A DNA stretch of 18,212 nucleotides from Butyriboletus loyo. Taxonomy: Eukaryota; Basidiomycota; Agaricomycetes; Boletales; Boletaceae. The first letter of the stretch is position 1. The number at the start of each line of letters is the position of its first letter. The stretch spans positions 1-18,212 of the forward strand of contig JBBPSI010000372.1 in the NCBI GenBank assembly GCA_038093515.1, in the 5' to 3' direction. A model generated the notes under the pieces. The model did not search any database and was not told the DNA's origin. It saw only the letters and a program-made list of their open reading frames with translations. Position numbers and translations under genes: made by a program. Positions 16,308 through 18,212 of the stretch are shown here, piece by piece.

Positions 16308-16675
16308 TGCACTGTGTAGTTTACAATGTATTCATCCCCCCTCCCTGTACATTTCAAGTTGCGCAATGCAAATTTGTTTCTCTTTTGTTTTTATTGTTGG
16401 AATTCCTCCCCATCTGAGTTCCTTGTTCCCTCTCATGGAGATGCTCTAACCTTGCTTCTCTCCTCCACCGACATCTCTTTTTCAGAGTCATCTGAGTCCA
16501 TCAATTTTCAATACATTTATCACCTATCCTCTGCTCTGTCCAGAGACCCCTTGTCCAAGTTCTAGACCCTCCTTGGCCATTCTGTTGGTCACACACTTCA
16601 CAATCTCTTTTTCTGACATTTGTTACACAGAACTTGTCTGAACCTCATCTCATCCAATATCTCGTTACAGAAAAC
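16308..16675. other. interval upstream of gene B
   Basis: Pyrimidine-rich, with several possible acceptor sites. A frame at 16401-16564 (HGDALTLLLSSTDISFSESS) looks protein-like and may be a lost exon. It may also hold the gene B promoter; no clear TATA box is seen. Confidence 0.35.
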
Positions 16676-17981
16676 ATGTCTCACAGTCCTCACACATCCT
16701 CACCTATTGAGTGAGTCATCTCTCTTTCTCTTTCTATTTTCCCCCACTCAAACTATCCTCCATAGGCTCTCCAATTCTGATGCTTCTACATACATTTCTG
16801 ACTTCAACCAAGAGGGCATCCATCTTCCCAAAGTTGATCATGTCATTTAACATGGTCCTCATCCAGACCACGACGCTCCCTTCGACCTCGCCCATGTTCC
16901 TCAGCATCTTCAGGAGGATGACCATTACCCACAGAATCTCATTGACGACGCCGTCATGCGTACCATCCGTCCAGACTTGGAACATGCCTTCGAGGACGAC
17001 TTCAAGTCCTCTCCCATATCAAGACTATATCTATCAAAGCTCAAAAGCCATTTCATCAACAAGCAGCATCGACTCGCCATCAACCACCTTTCTTCTCGCT
17101 CCTCTCTGGTCATCAACAACAACTTCCTGCTCCACACAGACGACGATCACCTCGTCCCTTCCATCGACGCTCACTTCGTCGATGCCATCCTCTATCTAGG
17201 TGATCGTCTCGGTCTCGACGCACTCCTCCCTTCCCCTGCAGTCCAGCACGACCATACCTGGCACCTCAACCTATCATTTTCGAAGATGTTCAAGCTCTGG
17301 TCTGGATCTGTTACCTCCCTCCCATTCTCTACTACAGGACGCATGATCAACATCGGGTCCCGTGCTCAAGAAGAAATCTGGCTTGCATTTGCTTCCAATT
17401 CCCTCGTCGACCAGCCAGACGCCCCCCCTGACATGTCCCCCCTCACTACCTCCACCTCCACCTCTGCCTTGTCATCGGACCATGCACACATGGTCGTCAT
17501 GTTCATCGCCTTTCTCCTCGCTACAATGAATTACCATGACATATACTGCAACAATCGATACCCCAACCCCATCTCATCTCAATCCGTCGCACATGTCACA
17601 GACATCCTGTAAGTATATATGTCCTAGTCTACATATCTAGTTCCTCATGCTGACCCTGCTCCTACCCCCCCACACCCCCAGAGGCAGGCTGGATGAACGA
17701 AATCGCTCCATGGAACTCACTCTTCCACAGCTTCGCCAACTTCATTCACTCGTCATCACCCATTGGCATGACTGGGTCGCTGCTGCACCAAGATCATGGA
17801 AGTCTGATGGATTTCTCACACAGAACTCCCCTGTCGCCCTCACCATACGCTTTGGACAAAATCAGCCCATATTCGTGTCGCCTCATCCCCAACATGCCCG
17901 ACAAGAGGAGAACACTTGGGACAATGACCGTGATCTCACGCACGTCCGTCTCATCTCGATCTCTATAGCCCACCATATCCT
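16676..17981 (+). CDS. gene B: unrecognised three-exon gene, partial, one in-frame TAA
   Basis: The ATG at 16676 opens MSHSPHTSSPIE. Intron 16711-16765 (GTGAGT...ATAG, 55 bp) splices in phase to exon 16766-17608. Intron 17609-17681 (GTAAGT...CCAG, 73 bp) leads in phase to exon 17682-17981, followed by a GTAAGT donor at 17982. The only break is TAA at 16848-16850 (codon 40), after which the same frame is open for over 750 bp, so a CAA-to-TAA change is likely; otherwise the start is a later ATG such as 16956. Recognisable strings are PDLEHAFEDDFKSS, LYLGDRLGLDALL, FATMNYHDIYCNN-like (actual LLATMNYHDIYCNN) and ITHWHDWVAAAPRSW. There is a Ser/Thr-rich linker near 17445-17475. No known family or catalytic motif is recognised. 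CpG is common here, unlike in the transposon remains. The gene continues beyond the Tc1 insertion in its third intron. Confidence 0.6.
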
Positions 17982-17999
17982 GTAAGTGATTTCTATATA

Positions 18000-18212
18000 C
18001 AGTTGCTCAAAAAACTGTCTGCATGTTTGCATGTTTTACATTAAATATCACTCAACACAATAACCCCTGATCCTAACCCTAGGTGGTGGGTGTATGAAAT
18101 AAGGTACACACCCTTGGCCTTCTATTGACCCAGGAATCAGGTAATATGGATAAGGCTGAATGGAATGTCAGCTATTTTAAAATGACAGGTCATGTGGACA
18201 GTTGTTTGACTT
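18000..18212. mobile_element. Tc1-like element C, outer end (partial, runs off right edge)
   Basis: Starts CAGTTGCTCAAAAAACTG at 18000 with TA at 17998-17999. It matches the inverted 12721-12935 module over its full length to the window end, including the inner inverted segment (GACAGTTGTTTGACTT). It lies 18 bp past the donor of the third intron of gene B. Whether a transposase or only a short non-autonomous copy follows is outside the window. Confidence 0.85.

Noticed and set aside
16824..16857. 34-bp GT...AG segment that would splice out the TAA in gene B
   Set aside because: Too short, weak donor, and it shifts the frame away from the 750-bp open reading.
1..18212. CRISPR array, tRNA, rRNA or bacterial-type operon
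   Set aside because: No regularly spaced short repeats, no cloverleaf or rRNA core sequence was recognised, and the genes are spliced.

Overview
The window looks like a transposon-rich segment of a fungal genome, probably an Agaricomycete (Basidiomycota). The reasons are introns of about 55-75 bp with GT...AG ends, Ser/Pro-rich proteins carrying the GKARAID stretch common in mushrooms, a LINE with a C-terminal RNase H domain, Ty1/copia and Ty3/gypsy remains, and Tc1-like DD34E transposons. There are no tRNA, rRNA or CRISPR features, and the organism call is inference.

Layout. 1-904 is the 5' end of a minus-strand Ty3/gypsy element (5' LTR 417-904, gag start 1-313) that continues off the left edge and sits in a LINE. 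905 to about 4300 is that decayed LINE (RT, RNase H, C-terminal region), itself split by a 198-bp LTR-like insert. 4429-4937 is a solo LTR with a perfect 5-bp duplication, placed in or beside a copia LTR. 4943-6440 is the 3' part of a minus-strand copia element (LTR, polypurine tract, pol). It stops at a 70-bp-arm foldback (6441-6588). 6589-8870 holds a ghost of an unrecognised protein gene. 8873-12935 is a tail-to-tail pair of dead Tc1 elements, each split by its own solo LTR (9083-9579; 11623-12419). 12936-17999 is the only stretch that still looks like host-type, spliced coding sequence: gene A (about 12946-15687, with a tail to 16307) and gene B (16676 to beyond 17981). A third Tc1 end starts at 18000, inside an intron of gene B, and runs off the right edge.

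How it fits together. The order of events can be read from the nesting: old LINE, copia and Tc1 copies, low in CpG and full of stops, were later hit by CpG-rich gypsy elements that recombined to solo LTRs with intact target duplications. The gypsy LTR at the left edge shares a 20-bp core (19/20) with one solo LTR. It also has a 12-nt segment just inside the LTR that is complementary to the predicted first 12 nt of its own transcript, the signature of Tf1/sushi-type self-priming. The Tc1 elements have 5' ends of about 215 bp that are internally inverted (foldback). Genes A and B match no family I can name; gene B has clean intron phases but one in-frame TAA.
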